Shown: piece by piece, positions 34,095 to 47,320 of the stretch
Layout: every line of letters begins with the position of its first letter
Numbering within the stretch: the stretch's first letter is position 1
Source: Bimastos eiseni
Lineage: Eukaryota; Annelida; Clitellata; Crassiclitellata; Lumbricidae
Assembly (NCBI GenBank): GCA_959347315.1
Contig: OY365809.1
Coordinates: 1,507,212 to 1,571,211 of the forward strand
Length of the DNA: 64,000 bases
Direction: 5' to 3'
Position numbers and translations under genes: made by a program
The notes under the pieces: model-generated
What the model was told of the DNA's origin: nothing
Database searches by the model: none
The model's input: only the letters and a program-made list of their open reading frames with translations

Positions 34095-35270
34095 TGATGT
34101 GTTTAGCGACTTGTTTTTCTCCCTCGCCGCCTCATTCAATTCAGTTTTCTATTCAATATGTTGCATTGATACCAACAGAAGAAAATGAGAGCAAAATGCA
34201 AACATCAATTATTAGCAGAATTAAGTGTTAATAATAGGGAAGAAAATGAGCCCTAAAGGACGCGAAGTACCTACGGTCCCGCTCGCTAGTCGTGCTACCG
34301 TTGTCTTGGAATACAGAAAGTAGCGATATAAGAAGACTTAACAGGACAATTCAGATTGAAGAGCACAAACCATAAACTTAACTATAGTTAAATAGGAAGT
34401 TCACATACATGACATTTTTGTATGTAATTCAAGCGAAATCGTTAACAAGTGATATATCAAATTTTCCATTAAAATTATGAACCCTTTGAAACATGAAAAT
34501 CAGTTGGAAATTCATTCTATATGACCCGGCGCATATAACTGAGAACTTGCTAGTAGGCCCATTGGTTGATTTGGTTCGGCCGTAGATAGGTCTATAGTTG
34601 TCGGGGTAGCTCAGAGAATAGAAGCTAATGCTGGATATAGGTAAAAATTGTTATGAAAAATTGGAAGTAATTATTTCCTACTGAATTTATAAAAAAATTC
34701 ATTTAGTTGTAGAGCAGTAACTAGTTCTAATCTTTGGTAATGTAGATGAGTAAATAGGCTGTGTGATTATTGTTTGCAGCCATGCATATGAAGAGCAAGC
34801 GACGATGCGGAGAGTCCTACATGTATTTTAGCAACTTCCGACGGCCAGTGTGAGTCTACTTACTGTAGCTGAGTTGGCTATATGGGGCGTACGTGGGGCC
34901 AAGAATCTCGGATGAAATTTCTGTCCTAGGAGGATTTGCACTCTGACCTTTCGAGGACCGCTAGGTTGGGTCATCTGATATTAGGCTAGATTAGACCACA
35001 CGGGATAAGACGATCTTAAATGTCGTTCGATATTTAGTGGCTACTAATTAATTGACACTTACACCGTTTAAAGTTTTCAATAATTATTCTTTCGTTTAAA
35101 ACGCTATATCTTTAATCAATTGAACATGAAATTAGACCACATGTATAATTAATATACACAGTTCGAATCGACTACCTCAGAATCTTAACTTTGGCGCCAC
35201 ATGTGCAGAGCGTACACCTATCCAATCAATTGATTAGCCATGCGAGGTAAAGGGCTGACAAATGTTCAAC
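34095..35270. other. AT-rich intergenic stretch, nothing recognised
   Basis: No supported coding, RNA or repeat feature. Confidence 0.5.
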
Positions 35271-35278
35271 TCAGCGAA

Positions 35279-35470
35279 TACATGCATACATACACACATA
35301 TATACCTACATACATACGTACATATGTACATACGTACATACATACGTACATACGTACATACGTACATACATACATACATACGTACATACGTACATACGTA
35401 CGTACATACATACATACATACGTACATACGTACATACGTACATACATACTTACGTACATAAATATATAGA
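35279..35470. repeat. (TACA/TACG)n tetranucleotide tract
   Basis: Alternating TACATACA and TACGTACA units; CG-containing variants occur in a patterned way. Confidence 0.9.
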
Positions 35471-35629
35471 TACACATATTTATTTTTATATACAAGTTAA
35501 CAGACAACACGTTCGCATAGATGAATAATCCATCTATAAATAATCCTCGATTATCTTCCCTTATATTCATCGATATCTTCAGCCAACGAATACGAACAAA
35601 CTATCCACCAACGAAAGAGTATGTTTGTC

Positions 35630-36197
35630 CATCTGCCTCTCTTTGTCTGTCTGTTTGTATGCCTGGGTGCGTGTGTCCGTCTGTGCTAAGCGTTTCATGT
35701 GTCAAGGGAGGCGTGACTGTTTGTCTGTCACATTGTTTGCCTGTTTGCATGCGTCGTTGTGTGTCTAAGCCTCTCGCTTTACTCGACAAGTGCGACGTTG
35801 ATGTCGTAATGGGTGTGTGCGTGTATGGCTGGGTATCGGTCTACGACTGCCTTTATCCGTGTGTACGTAAGCGCGTATGAGTTCTGTGTGTAGGCGTATG
35901 TGCGCATGAATGTCTGTTGGAATGTATCTGTGCCTCACCGCAAGTATGTCTCTTTGCTTGTGTCTGTATGTACATGTGTGTATCTCTATTCGTGTTGCAA
36001 AGAAGGCGTTCGTGTCTTTGTCTGTCTGTGTGTCTCTGTGTGGTTGCCTATGTGTTTGTGTGTCTGTCTGTCTGTCGGTGTGTCCGTCTGTGTGTCTGCC
36101 TGTATGTTTGAGAGTCTGTCTGCCTTCCTGTCTGTATGTCTGCTTGTCTGACTTGACTGGCTGTGTCTGCCTGTCTGTTTTTCGATATTTCAGTTCG

Positions 36198-36252
<55 letters not shown>
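35630..36252. repeat. GTCT/GTGT-rich repeat ending in (TG)n
   Basis: Degenerate TGTCTGTCTG-type sequence at 35630-36180 and a pure (TG)n of about 50 bases at 36202-36252. Confidence 0.8.
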
Positions 36253-36253
<1 letters not shown>

Positions 36254-36409
36254 AAACACACATCCTGTCCCTTAATGGTTGTTCCTGGAATGGTAACATT
36301 GTTTCGATTGATCAGTTTCAAATGTTTCACTGATATATGAATCATAATCCGTCTCCATCCGCCGAAAAGAAAAGCATCCAGTCCAGATATATCCAAACGA
36401 ACGATTGTC

Positions 36410-36480
36410 GAAATCAATCAATCAACCAATCAATTAATAAGTCAATCAATCAATCAGTCAGTCAGTCAAATGAAATCAAT
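36410..36480. repeat. (CAAT)n/(CAGT)n short tract
   Basis: AATCAATCAATCAACCAATC followed by TCAGTCAGTCAGTC. Confidence 0.8.
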
Positions 36481-36754
36481 AATCAAAGCAATTTATTTTT
36501 CAAATCGTCATATATAATGGGAAACAATAAACAGAAGGTTCCACGTTATAAATCACTGATAAGTCTAAGACTAGTTGTAAAAATGATTCTGAGAGAGTCA
36601 TTGGGTTGAGTAAAAAGGATGAGATCGACCGAAAACACCGTAACCAATTATAATTATACTTAAAGTTAGGCTTACTCGTCTGACTTCGCCATTCCTTGGC
36701 TTACCTTGTAGTATAGTTTCAGTCAGCTGAATGACACTGTGTGATAACAAAAAT

Positions 36755-36840
36755 CACTAGCGTCACCCTCCTCAATTATCCAGGCTTGAGACTGACACTG
36801 CCAAAGTGCAAGCAGTGCGGAATTTCTTGTCTTATTTCTC
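36755..36840 (-). repeat. SINE-like repeat copy (CAGTCCCAAGCCTGG family)
   Basis: Plus strand shows CACTAGCGTCACCCTCCTC, ATCCAGGCTTGAGACTG. Confidence 0.65.
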
Positions 36841-37244
36841 CCTACCTGAGATTAAATCTAAACTATAGCGAATGTTTCCCGTTTTCCCAATGACCCAAAG
36901 GTGAAGGCGAATTCCAAGGCTCTCTTCTGCTCATCAGGGCTGCAATTTGTATCGTCCATTGTTGTGAAGGTCTTCACTGGTACAATATAGGGATAGAGAA
37001 AGCTATGGTTGCATCCCAGGCCACATATGGCCATTATGGGAAAAGGCCGCGAAACACGAGAAAGACCGGCGCTGATTAGAAAACATCGATTAGCAGGTGG
37101 TCGTTCTAAATGCATGGCTACTGCACGCGGGGTTGTTTGTCCTGAGGAAACAACGGGCGACAACCTAGACAACGACGGACAACAACAGTGGACAACGAAA
37201 TGGAGCAACATGCAGACATCAGTGACGAAGCATGGCTGATGACA

Positions 37245-37600
37245 TGTGTCTGATGTGTTGTCCAATGTGTTGTCCAATGTGTTGTCCGATGCGTTGTCTG
37301 ATGTATTGTCTGATGTGTCATCTGATGTGCTGTCTGTAATATTTTCTCTTATGCGTTGTCTTCGGTATTGTCTGATGTGTTGTCTGATGTGTTGTCCAAT
37401 GTGTTGTCCGATGCATTGTAAGATTTGTCGTCTGTCGTGTAGTCTATTGTAATGTCTAATGTATTTTCCAATGTGTTGTCCATCGTGTTGTCTAATGTTT
37501 TGTCTGTCGTGTTGTCTAACGCATTTTCTCATGTATTGTCCAATGTGTTGTCCGATGTGTTGTCTGATGTGTTGTCTGATGTGTTGTCTTTTATGTTGTC
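37245..37600. repeat. 12-bp degenerate minisatellite TGTTGTCYRATG
   Basis: About 28 imperfect 12-bp units. Confidence 0.85.
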
Positions 37601-37879
37601 TATCCATAATAAAACACCATTAATAGTCAGCAATGGCATTGTAGCAGAACCGGATCTGCTCTGTTTTCGTTCACTCGTTTATTTTCATTAATATATTTTA
37701 TTTCGTTTTTATTCTCTTTCATATTTTGATTTATAGCATATTTTTTTCTTTTTGTCGTATTTCTTTATTTCTTTCTTTTATTTCTATTATTTCTGATTTA
37801 CTTTCATTTCTGCATTGCATTATTTCTCGCTCACATCAATCTATGTTTGATGGCAGACGAAGCTTCATGGACATCTCTA

Positions 37880-38110
37880 TGTCTGTCTGTCTGTCTGTCT
37901 CTTGGTCTCTCTCTATGTCTGTCTGTCTGTCTGTCTCTTGGTCTCTCTCTATGTCTGTCTGTCTGTCTGTCTCTTGGTCTCTCTCTATGTCTGTCTGTCT
38001 GTCTGTCTCTTGGTCTCTCTCTATGTCTGTCTGTCTGTCTGTCTCTTGGTCTCTCTCTATGTCTGTCTGTCTGTCTGTCTCTTGGTCTCTCTCTATGTCT
38101 GTCTGTATGG
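37880..38110. repeat. 36-bp minisatellite of CTGT/CTCT
   Basis: Six and a half units; TCTTGGTCTCTCTCTATG recurs exactly every 36 bases (37901, 37937, 37973 and so on). Confidence 0.92.
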
Positions 38111-38199
38111 ATTCTCCACACTTTCTGTCTGCTTAGTGTCTCTTGCCTATCCCTCCTTATGTCCGTCTTATGTAAGTACTGCTGTGTAGATGTCTGCCC

Positions 38200-38600
38200 C
38201 TCAATCTGTATGTCTGTCTGTCTGTCTGTCTATCTGTCTGGGTTTGCCTGAGTTAGGTTCCTGCAGTCTCTCGTCCTTCGTCGCATGCCATGGAAACTGG
38301 AAAACATCTCCACGATGCATGATTTCATCTCGTTCTCAACAGTAGCAACTGAGATGGTTGGTTGTCTCTGTCTCTGTCTCTCTTTGTCTCCTGCTCTCTC
38401 TGTCTCTCTATCGCTTTCTTCCTCCCTCCCTTTCTCTATCTGTCTCTCTGTCTGTCTTTTTCTGTCTCTCTGTTTCCGTCTCTCCTCTGTCTGCCAGTCA
38501 GTCAGTCAGTCTGTCTGTCTGTCTGTGTCTGTGTCTGTTTATCTCTCTCTCTCACTTTCTGTCTGTCTGTCTGTCTCTGAGTGTCTCTATTTCTGACTAT
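38200..38600. repeat. CT/CTGT-rich low-complexity stretch
   Basis: Mixed (CTGT)n and (CTCT)n with (AGTC)n near 38500. Confidence 0.8.
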
Positions 38601-39174
38601 GTGAATGAATGAACAGGTATATCCTTTCATGACGTCAGACAAGCACTTTATACACGGTCAGTCAATCAGTCAATCAGCAGCGTAGATACGCATGGAACAC
38701 AAGGGACAGTTTAAAGTAGAATGTAATTGAATTGTAAGAAACAGAATGTGTCCGAATCGAGTACAACAGAGTTGACTTGAGTAGAATCGAATATTGAATG
38801 AGGCATTTAATAGCATAATATTTAGAATAGAGTGGACCTCAGCAGAATTAGACAGGAAGGGTGGAGTCAGACGTGGCTGAATGGATTTGACTCGATCCAA
38901 CGCAACCAGGTTTTACACGGCGCAAAAGGAGGAAGGCAAGCTTAGCAGTTACATGCGACATTAACGTTAGACTGAAATTGAAGTAGCTCCTATAATTATA
39001 AGGCATCGTAGGAGTCTCTTCAATGTAAGTGGTTCCTCTACTCTGCAATCCTTTGATGCTTTTAATAAAGAGTTTGCAATGTCACTCTTAAAATTTGCAC
39101 TGACAGTCGACATCGCAATGCATCCTAGAAGTATATTATTCCACTGACGATGTTACAGATGCTCTGAAACTGTC

Positions 39175-40195
39175 GCAAATAGGTTTACAATAACACTTTG
39201 TCTTAATTAATATATCAATTACTGTTTGTCTGAATGAAGGTTGCGCCTACTATGTCTTGATCGAGCTTAGAATTGTTAAAATTGCCTCAAAGAAGCTAAC
39301 AATAACTCTTTGTCTTAATTAAACATACAATTACCCATCGACTCAATGAAACTTACAATAACTCTTTGTCTTAATTAAACATACAATCACCCATCGACTT
39401 AATGAAACTTACAATAACTCTTTGTCTTACTTAGCCATACAATTACTCTTTGTTAAAAATTAATCTTACAATTACCCGTTGTCTTAATGAAACTTACAAC
39501 TTCTTTTTGTCTTAATAAAGCCTACGATTACTCTTTGTCTAAACTAAACATGCAATTGCCCATTGTCTCACTTAATCATGTAATTAATATGTGTCTCAAT
39601 GAAGTTTACAATTACTCTTTGTCTTAATTAGGCTTACAAATCCACTTTATTTCAATCAAGCTGACATTATTTAGCTTCTTTTCTTAATTACATTACAACC
39701 ACTGTTTGTCTGATTGAATTTACAATTACTCTTCCTCCGAATTAAGGTCATTATTGCTCTTCATGTCAATACAACTTCAAATAGTACTGGATTTTAATCA
39801 AGCTTACTAAAGCTAACAATTAGGCCTACTCGTTGTTTTACTATAGCTAATTATTACTATTTATTTTATCTTAATAAAGCCAGCAATTATTCATTGTCTT
39901 AATAAATTAAACAATAACTCCTTGTCTTAATAAAGCTAACAGTTATTCGCTGTTTTTATATAGTCAACAATTTTAATCTTTATCATAACAAAGTTAACAA
40001 TTACTCATTATCTTAATAAAACCAGCAATTACTCATTGTCTTAATGAACCCAACAATTACTTAATGTCTTAATAAGGCTTGCAATTAGTAGTTGTAATAA
40101 TAAATTCAAAAATCGCACTTTGTCATAACAAAGCTAGCAATAACTTTTTGTCTTTAGAACCTAATAATTACTCATTGTCTTAAGCGCAACCTACC
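39175..40195. repeat. 1-kb degenerate ~34 bp minisatellite
   Basis: About 30 copies of a unit near CTTACAATTACTCTTTGTC plus TTAATTAAAG, diverged throughout. Confidence 0.85.
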
Positions 40196-40514
40196 TGTTT
40201 CCTTCCAATATCATGTAGATGTATATCCGAGAATCAGTCAGCTGATGAAACGGCGACGATTCCTCTTCGACTGCTGATGCTGGATACTCTCGTCCGTGAT
40301 GCCTCTCGAGAGAATGGCATCGTCAAGATGCACCTGCACGCATCACCACCTGCAGTAGCAGCATCAGAGCAAGAGAAGGAGGAGGAGGCTGAGGATGAGG
40401 AGGATGAGATGAAATCAGCCTTAGTGGTCTCTGTGTATGTCTTGTCGTCGTGACTCGCTGGCTCTGATGTGCAGTCACTTCGATCGACTTCCGTCCATCC
40501 GTGCGACGGGCGAA

Positions 40515-41240
40515 CCAGGTAAAGATGAGCACAGGTATACGCAAAGGTAGGCACAGGTAGGCGCTGATTGGGGTACGTAACGCATGGTAACCCAAAGGTA
40601 CGCGTTGATAAGAGTAGGTATGAGTGGGCAAGCAACAGGTGGGTGCTGATAGGAGTTGGTAACGCATGGTAAGTCAAGGGTACATGTATGTACTGATAAG
40701 GGTAGGTACGATGGGTGTACACGCAACAGGTAGGTGTTAATAAGAGTAGGTAACGCATTGTGACTCAAAGGTATGTAGTGATAATGGTAGGTACGAATAG
40801 TAACCTAAAAGTACGTGTTGATAAGAGTAGGTATGAGTGGGTACGCAACAGGTAGGTACTAATATGAATATGAATAGGAATTAAGTAGGTAGCGCATGGT
40901 AACCCCATGGGTACGTAAAGGTAGTAGGAGTAGGCAACGGCTGGGTACCCAAAGGCAGGTGTAAGTAGGTGTTGACGCATAGATATGTGTACGTATTATA
41001 AGGGGAATGTATGTGGGTGTACATGCAGACAGGTTGAGTAGGTGCAACAACGAGTAGGCACACAAAGGTAAAAATGAGTAGGTAGAGATTCATAAACTAC
41101 ATATTGTTAGTATTTGGTAGGTATGTTAGTATACTAGGTACGCATATGCAGGCATAGACTTGGAATATCTCGTTATAAGTTTGTATGGGTGGTTATGTCT
41201 GCATTGGTAGGTATAATAGTTATTTGTAGGTACATATAGT
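40515..41240. repeat. Degenerate minisatellite of GTAGGTACG / GGTAACCCAAAGGTACG
   Basis: Units of roughly 40-50 bp with ACGCATGGTAAC and TTGATAAGAGTAGGTA. Copies become more irregular toward 41240. Confidence 0.75.
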
Positions 41241-41244
41241 CAGG

Positions 41245-43380
41245 TGAAAACGGTGTGGATAAACCGAGTCGAACGTGTAAGTCGATCCTTAGTGCCAACA
41301 CTCCGTGCGTGGCATCCGTCCTTCGCCATCATCTCAATCTCAGCATCCCTGAATCAGCAACCCACTCACTCACTGTCATCTCTCGCTGTCGTCATCATCG
41401 ACACATTTGTCACAGCAGCCGAGGTCGAATTCCAAGTCTAGATTTCATGAACTCAATCCTCCTCACAACGAGTATGGTTGTATCGGGCATAATGATATTG
41501 ACATCAATACGAATGAATTTAGGGCTCATCCATAATAATGCCTACGCAAAACATATTTTCTTTGTACCCTTCCCCTGTTGGACTTCATACATTTTGTGAA
41601 TTTCTCTCTCACGCATAAGTGAAAGAAAGCTTCTCTAAACCTTTTGCAAACCCGTTTTACAAAAATTAATTAGCAAAAGTCATTCATAAGACATTCATTT
41701 TGCCTAATGCTACTATTTATTTTTTTAGACATGATGTTCACTGGCTAAAACGAGCTAACTGTTATGAAAAATATTCACAATACTAATGCCTAAATCTGTG
41801 ACAAGTGTTAATGCTACATAAAAATTGATAAAGCAGGAATATCGTCAATCTTTTTGGCTTACAGCTCTGAGTTTAATATTCCACAACTTAAGGAATGAAC
41901 AATAGTGAACATAATTTAATGTTACTAATAATAGGAAAATTCAGATTTCAGTTGTACCTAAAAAATAATGAATCACTTACCATCAGTCTCAAAATGCTGT
42001 TTTCAACCATTCCATCAAATTGCTAACAACTGGAATTCCTTCTGAATGCTGTCTTTCATCAACGCTGTAATAACCACGGACTTTTGGCACATGTACTTAA
42101 AATAAAATATTATGTCTAATTATGTTGTCCAAATTAGCCTATTTATAGTTATCGATGCGCCAATGTGGACGGCATAATTATAAATATAATTTGCTTACAT
42201 TCAAGTTCTGTTGAGACCTCTCCCACGTGTCATACTCTCCGGTAGACAAATCTCCTAAATATGATAGTTTGTGAGTAATTCTCAGATAGCAGGAGGTTAA
42301 GACCACGGGTTACTCACTAAGTCCGAAACTTCGTCGCTTGTCTCTTTCTTAGAACGTAATGAAATAAGAATGAACAAAACTGACCACAAGTCCACAACAG
42401 ACGAGAAGAAGACATAGAAACTAGAATAGACCTAGTCTAATAAAACGGGAAACAATATTTCCCTGCTACGCAGAAATCATTCTAATGGGGGACCAGACAC
42501 TCATTCATTTCAAGTTTGTGTAGAAGTTTGTTTGTTGGTACCAAATTGAAGGTAATGAATTATCTGTAGATAAATTTTCGTCATAGGGAAAAGCAATCCA
42601 TTAAGAAATGGAGCGTGGGGGCTCGAAACCCCTCCCACAACCTACGCGAAATATGTAAACTGCTGTAACATTGGGTGGGTTGGTCCGATTTGAACATATT
42701 CGGTATATCAGTATTTGCAGGTGATTCAACAAGCTTATTACCCATAAAAGCAACGATGGTCCCATTATTGGCGCTTCTGCGCAGAAATATTATGGAACGA
42801 CTTAGGCTAAATATAGAATGTGGAACATCAAACATCAATGATTTCTGTTAACTGTTCCAAATTTATTCTAGAGTTCCTGTAATTGTGTAATCGAATTCTA
42901 CAGATCAACTTGCGTCGCCTAATCGTTTATGAAGTCCAGCTAACAGGAATCAACGACGTTGACGTGAACCCCCATCTATCCATTAACGAGTAACTGGAAT
43001 TTTACATAGGCTTAAGCGTTAATTTGTTTGCGTCACAGTAATTCATTGACCTCGTTATCTTTAGCGAGGCCAATTAACTGACTAGAAATGAAATTAAAAA
43101 ACTAGGCCTACATATCGCGATAATCATCATTTCGGATATGCAAATAGGTCTGAACAAAATAGAAAGAACAAAATTGAAAAAATTGAAAACACAAGATAGA
43201 AGAAAGAATATAGAAGAAATAGAAAGAAAAACAGGTCTTGTCTTAAGCTCATTTATAAAGAATGGCGCTGAATAATCCTACTTGCTGCATATGTTTTATT
43301 TCCAAGCGTTTTGTGTAAGAGCATCGCTGATTATAATTAATTGATTACCTTGGGAGAAATATTTATTAGGCCAAAACTGG
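41245..43380. other. AT-rich intergenic stretch, nothing recognised
   Basis: Plus ORF 41255-41599 and minus ORF 42581-42838 have no recognisable domain and are not called. Confidence 0.5.
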
Positions 43381-43384
43381 TTAC

Positions 43385-43536
43385 CGTCTGGTGAACGAGA
43401 GAGAAAGAGAGAGAGGGAGGGATGGAGAGAGGGAGTAGGAGAGAGTAGGAGAGAGTAGGAGAGAGTAGGAGAGAGAGCGGAAGAAAGTAAGAGAGAGTAC
43501 CAGAGGGTAGGAGAGAGTGGAAGAGAGTGAAATTGA

Positions 43537-43606
<70 letters not shown>

Positions 43607-43615
43607 GAGAGGAGA
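43385..43615. repeat. GA-rich tract with (TA)n(GA)n
   Basis: GAGAGTAG decamers at 43430-43520, (TA)n at 43540-43567, then (GA)n and (GACA)n. Confidence 0.85.
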
Positions 43616-44352
43616 CAAACAGCTAGACAGTGACAGCGACACTGCTGACTGCTCAGTCTGATTCCAGTCTGATTCCAAAATTACACCAGAAATATTCCTT
43701 ATACAAGGATAGACAAAATCTGAGATGGATGGAGGGATGTAATACAACCCGACAGGTATGAATAATCTAGGTCGTTTGGTCAGTTCCAGGTCAGGTCAGA
43801 AGTCAGAGGTCAGGCCGATGAGACAGTACACAATTATAAGTCGCCCACTTTAGACACCTTTAAAGTGCTGTTGCACTGCAAAATATAGACACGAGATCCG
43901 TTAACGAATTATATTGCTTTCACAATCATGATAGATGGAAAATGTTCAATAGATAAAACCAATCTGCTTGGTCATATAGTTCGCTTAACACACCTTTAAA
44001 ATGTTGTCTGACGACGCTATATAACCACGGGAGATGGTAATGCACTGGCTCTCAGTAAGGGACTTTTTCAGCATATTAAATGAACTCACTACGCATCCAT
44101 ATAACTCCGCTAATAATTTGTAAGTCATCTACACTTAAAATTAAAGATATTTCACACCTGTACATGTATGTTGCTATGGAAGAGATCGTTGGTTGGTAGC
44201 GTTGGCGACCGTCGAGTGGTTGGGAGCAGAGCCTTAATAATTATGGTAGGATGGATGGCTCAAGGAATTGGTCTTCAGTCTCCAGTGAATGCTTTACGAC
44301 ACTAGACAAACGGGACATGTTTTAAGTCAAGAGATGACAATAACAGAGCTTT

Positions 44353-44353
44353 G

Positions 44354-44385
<32 letters not shown>

Positions 44386-44665
44386 GGCAGGTAGGCAGAC
44401 ATACAGACAGACAGATAGATAGACAGACACATACAGACAGACAAACAAACAGAGACAGACAGACAGACAGATAGACAGATAGACAGATAGCCAGAACGAG
44501 AGATTGACAGACAGATAGACAGATAGATAGACAGACACATGCAGACAGACACAGACAGATAGACGCAGACAGACATACAGACAGACAGATAGACAGACAG
44601 ACAGACAGACATACAGACAGACACTTGCTCACACGGACAGACAGACGCAGACAGATATAGACATG
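44353..44665. repeat. GACA/GATA microsatellite
   Basis: A second, shorter array of the same tetranucleotide type as 11.1-12.7 kb, less regular. Confidence 0.9.
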
Positions 44666-44949
44666 TTCCTGCGCAATCAGTTGGTCAATAAAATGCCAAC
44701 AGGTAGAAATCAAGAGCGGACTATATTAATATAAAGGTGTGTCCTACAAATGAACATTCTTCATCGATGTCTGTCGTTCCTTCGACTGCGTTGCACTTGT
44801 ATCACCCAGTCACCTTCTCAGGTACACTTCTCGTAAAATTAATGACAAACATTGCCTATCGATCAATGAATGGTCACCAAGTCAACGACGTTCTTACTAA
44901 GGCAGATGTTTCTGGTGCTGCCCTCTGGTGATTGTTTTGCCTTATCCAT

Positions 44950-45110
44950 CTTATATTTAGATTTATGTAGCCCCTCTCGCGGAGTAACTATTCAGAGGCG
45001 TTCTCTGTACGGAGACGCCGAGAAAAGAACCGCCTTTAGACAGCGAGAAGCCGAATGAGAGAAGCCAGTCATTAGTTTAGTACTTAATGACGCATGAAGG
45101 TCATTCCAGG
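44950..45110 (-). mobile_element. LINE 3'-end copy (GCGCTATAAA-tail family)
   Basis: Plus strand: TTAGATTTATGTAGCCCCTC, TTCAGAGGCGTTCTCTG, GAGAAGCCAGTCATTAGTTT reading as in the 61-kb copy. A tail-only copy is at 45318-45360. Confidence 0.65.
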
Positions 45111-45658
45111 TAGTTCCAGGTCATTCACAACAGCATCGTCAGGTGCTGGGCCAAAGCAGCCTGAGTCCTATATAAGCACATAATTATATCCATATATTAT
45201 ATATAAGTTATTATTGACATTATTATTATTATTTATTATCATTATTACTATTAGTAGTAGGACCTAGTAATAGTAGTGGTGGTGGTGGTGGGGTAGTATT
45301 GTATTTTTAAAATTTATTTACATAGCGCCTCTCTTAGAATAACTATTCAGAGGCAAAGAGGAATTATTATCATTAATAGTATTATAATCAATATTATTAT
45401 TATTAGGCCTATTAATATTATCACTCTCAGCATTAACAAATTTTATCAGACGAACTCAATACAAATGACTGTGTTCCTATTGTTCATTTTCTTTTTACTC
45501 TTTCACGACTCTGAAAACTGTAATTGTAATTCTGTAATTGATCATAATTGTTTATTTTGTAATTGTACATTCTTTGATTGTTCCTTTCTGATGTTCCAGC
45601 AGTGCGTTTGTAGGCGGTTCAGTAAATTACATTCTTATTTACTATTTAATAATTTTTT

Positions 45659-45659
<1 letters not shown>

Positions 45660-45695
<36 letters not shown>

Positions 45696-45895
45696 TATTA
45701 TTATTATTTTAATTATTATTGTTATTATTATTATTGTTATTATTATTATTGTTGTTATTATTATTATTTTTATTATTATTATTATTGTTATCATTATTAT
45801 TATTACTCTTATTATTATTAGTACTTTTATTATTATTATTGTTAGTATTATTATTATTAATTTTATTATTATTATTATTATGGTTATTATTATTG
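45660..45895. repeat. (ATT)n microsatellite at a LINE 3' end
   Basis: AAT then ATT/GTT units over about 230 bases, directly abutting the 3' end of the LINE fragment that follows. Confidence 0.92.
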
Positions 45896-45903
45896 TCAGT
45901 TCT

Positions 45904-46473
45904 CTAATTGTCGGTCCCGGTGGGCTGTTTGAACGTGCCTCTGAACGCTACGGCGTTGAATCTTTGAGTGCAAATGGAGAGACGTTGAAACAAGTGCACG
46001 GTCTCCATAGGATCTCCTGATATGGCGGTCATGCGGCGACCCAACTCCGTCAAGAACTCGCGTCCAGCGCGATTCGAATGCCAAGGGAACGAAGTCATGT
46101 GTGGTGGGAAGAGTTGAATACTTGGAACACTTTCGGTCCGCGGCATTTCAGATGCACCGTCAGGCACTGCCGAAGACAGGTGGATGTAGGAGGCGGCGCA
46201 TGTGTGGATAGTTGTTGCATCCCTAGCAATGTACTTGCCTCTCGCCCACGGGATGAGTGTCGCTCCATCCGGTCTCTTTCCGTCGCTCCGGATCAAACCC
46301 TGTGGCTCCTTAAAGGATGGAACGGTTTCTCCACACTGACATTGATGCGACGCACAGATGTTGAGTCCCAGGCGAAAGCCCATCGTCACCTGCACGGCCT
46401 TATTGCTTAGACCTAACCCGCAAGAGATGACGGGAACAGTCGAAAGCCAGTCTCCAGAGAGGGGTGATGTCAT
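45904..46473 (-). pseudogene. LINE ORF C-terminal domain, long fragment
   Basis: 190 codons open on the minus strand. Motifs: LIRSDGKRPDGATLIPWARG, a CAASY block, REFLTELGRRMTAISGDPME and HLFQRLSICTQRFNAVAFRG. This domain is common at the C-terminus of non-LTR retrotransposon polyproteins in marine invertebrates (from memory of the family). 5'-truncated; no RT core here. Confidence 0.7.
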
Positions 46474-46548
46474 AACGCACAGCCTTGCCCGTCTGAGTGG
46501 GTCATTGCTGCAAGATCACACTGTTATCAGGCAAGCATTACTTGTGTT

Positions 46549-46549
46549 C

Positions 46550-46611
<62 letters not shown>

Positions 46612-46612
46612 A
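46549..46612. repeat. (TTA)n microsatellite
   Basis: About 20 TTA/ATT units. Confidence 0.92.
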
Positions 46613-46745
46613 TTATTACTGTTATTTTTTTGCCCTGAGGTACTTAATTCCCCCAGGGACTTAGAGATTATTATATGATGCGAAATTGTCTGGAAGGTTA
46701 GGCCTCGTCATCAGGACTTGAAGAGAAGGTACCCTTATTATTATT

Positions 46746-46780
46746 ATCATCATCATCATCATCATCATCATCACCATCAC

Positions 46781-46815
<35 letters not shown>

Positions 46816-46840
46816 CCATCACCATCACCATCACCATCAC

Positions 46841-46929
<89 letters not shown>

Positions 46930-46942
46930 CCATCACCATCAC

Positions 46943-46998
<56 letters not shown>

Positions 46999-47033
46999 CC
47001 ATCACCATCACCATCACCATCATCATCATCATT
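46746..47033. repeat. (CAT)n/(CAC)n microsatellite
   Basis: About 96 triplets of CAT with blocks of CACCAT recurring. Produces His-, Asp- and Met-rich spurious ORFs. Confidence 0.95.
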
Positions 47034-47049
47034 TAGCATGGTAGTATTG

Positions 47050-47320
47050 ACAAAAAACAGATGACGTTCCCTCGCTGGACAGCTACGAGAGTCTTTGGAA
47101 TAGGTAGTTTGTCTCGAGTGTGTCATGGGTCACATCAGTTAGCCTTCGTCCCAACTTCAGTAAAAAGTTCAAACCCACGAACTCCAAGCACCACTGGACT
47201 CCAGTGCCACCGCCACAAAGCATGGGTTGGGGTGATTGAGGCATATTTTGTCCTTCGGCGACAGTTTGCTGCTTCTGCTCCAGTTGATGTCGCTGTCAGG
47301 TGTGAAATCACAATTATTAT
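47050..47320 (-). pseudogene. LINE ORF C-terminal fragment, frameshifted
   Basis: Minus strand encodes FVAVALESSGVLGVRGFELF and TEVGTK, then NYLFQRLS in one frame and AVQRGNVICFLS in another, matching the order of the 45904-46473 domain. Its 3' side abuts the CAT/CAC microsatellite. Confidence 0.6.

Noticed and set aside
43780..43815. AGGTCA hexamers near 43790 as a nuclear-receptor element
   Set aside because: Only a few irregularly spaced hexamers (spacings not DR1-DR5 in series), unlike the array at 61384-61588.
46078..46410. Plus-strand ORF of 110 codons
   Set aside because: Shadow of the minus-strand LINE C-terminal frame, which has clear motifs.
46661..47126. Poly-Met, poly-Asp and poly-His ORFs
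   Set aside because: Frames of a CAT/CAC triplet repeat.
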